Shown here in pieces: positions 63,074 to 64,000 of a DNA stretch of 64,000 nucleotides; position 1 is the first letter of the stretch, and each line of letters starts with the position of its first letter. The notes beneath the pieces are model-generated. The model was given only the letters and a program-made list of their open reading frames with translations, did no database searches and was not told where the DNA came from. The stretch comes from Bimastos eiseni (lineage: Eukaryota; Annelida; Clitellata; Crassiclitellata; Lumbricidae): contig OY365814.1 of NCBI GenBank assembly GCA_959347315.1, positions 28,275,469-28,339,468 on the forward strand. Direction: 5' to 3'. Position numbers and translations under genes: made by a program.

Positions 63074-64000
63074 CTTTAACTGGAATATTAGCACACACAA
63101 AAATCTGCAAAAGAACATACAATTTGAAATTCAAGTTGGCACTTACACAACAAACAAAACAGCACAAATCTCCCCTACCCCTTATTACTGTCACGAATAT
63201 ATATATATGCACGGGTTAAGCATCAACGTCCAATGTTACATTACATCAAGACACTTATTCAAGAGGTGCATTTCCAGTAACTCGCAAAAGCCCTGCACCT
63301 TTCAAATATACGTTAGGCCAAGTAATGGAACACTGTGCATAACATAAAATAAGAGGGACGATCCTATGCAGAATCATAATAGTGCAGTTAAGTGCACAAA
63401 AAAGAAGGCAGGCCTGTAGAACGAACTATGGAATATGCCTTTCTCAGTGCAAACGAACAGGGACTGTAGACATTTTATGCTGTTGGTATTATCAAATATC
63501 AATTACATAAACAATTGTTAAACTGAAGGGAAATCACAACTGAAACTCGCCATTCACCAATCGGATAAAACAAAAATGGCATATCATTTCAGATCATCAA
63601 ATGATGGCTACCTCAAACAGATGGAATAAAAACAATTTATGTCAAGAACGATGACTGGCCAAAATCCCAAACGGCACAACAGCTATAAAATGACATAAGC
63701 ACGAAACAGCTATACAGCTATAATTCCAACTAGCTGGAGACAAATTTACAGGAAGATCTGAAAAACAACTAGACAATAGTTACAATTTAAACATTCAGTA
63801 TATACAAATGGGGCAACCAGTTTTTCTACTATTATACGAAACCAAGCTCATGCATTGTAAAAAAAATTCCAATGTTTTTATAGACTGCATAAGGCTGCCA
63901 ATAAAATTTAAGAGTAAAAGCATTAGACTCTTCCCTTCTTAACCCATTTATGCCTCATTTATACTCAAGGTAACATCCACCCCGCCAAGCCACCCTTAAA
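63074..64000. other. GAPDH upstream region
   Basis: No coding exon seen. A TATATATATA run lies at about 63196-63207, 125 bp upstream of the ATG on the minus strand. A non-coding GAPDH first exon and promoter may lie here or beyond the window. Confidence 0.4.

Overview
The window is animal nuclear DNA, most likely from a marine invertebrate (lophotrochozoan or ambulacrarian). The evidence is GT-AG introns of 0.2-7.4 kb, TTAGGG/CCCTAA telomere-type repeats, CR1/L2-like LINE tails, tRNA-derived SINEs, hAT-like MITEs and heavy microsatellite load. The exact phylum cannot be fixed from sequence alone.

Three genes can be reconstructed base by base and one more is caught in part. (1) At the left edge, one minus-strand exon (1244-1378) codes for a TPR-like segment and has an RFX X-box 146 bp upstream; it is probably part of a ciliary gene running off the left side. 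(2) A two-exon class A GPCR of the NPY/NPF/PrRP-receptor type lies on the minus strand (13646 to 5030, 393 aa). A 7.4-kb intron splits it just after the DRY motif, and it has a TATA box. (3) A complete 15-exon transglutaminase lies on the plus strand (36786-56409, 817 aa). It has the catalytic triad C398-H457-D480, spaced as in factor XIII A. (4) A complete 7-exon GAPDH lies on the minus strand (63073-58292, 337 aa), convergent with the transglutaminase.

The 23 kb between the GPCR and the transglutaminase (13.7-36.7 kb) shows no convincing gene. It holds decayed LINE 3' ends, a SINE, a 51-bp-arm hairpin, a spacerless 102-bp perfect palindrome, a 0.9-kb interstitial telomere-like block with a short opposite-orientation start, a 1-kb decayed array of CRE-like motifs, a hAT-type MITE and long pyrimidine and tetranucleotide tracts. 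A 5 x 70-bp tandem repeat ends about 190 bp upstream of the transglutaminase ATG.

The transglutaminase introns carry several unusual arrays: four E-boxes at exact 21-bp spacing, an 18-bp array running into the 3' splice site of the catalytic-Cys exon, and 27 copies of a 35-bp satellite whose variants are mixed on one side and uniform on the other. GAPDH intron 1 contains a decayed tandem duplicate of its tiny first coding exon. The genes do not form a pathway: a neuropeptide receptor, a protein cross-linker and a glycolytic enzyme are neighbours without an evident functional link.
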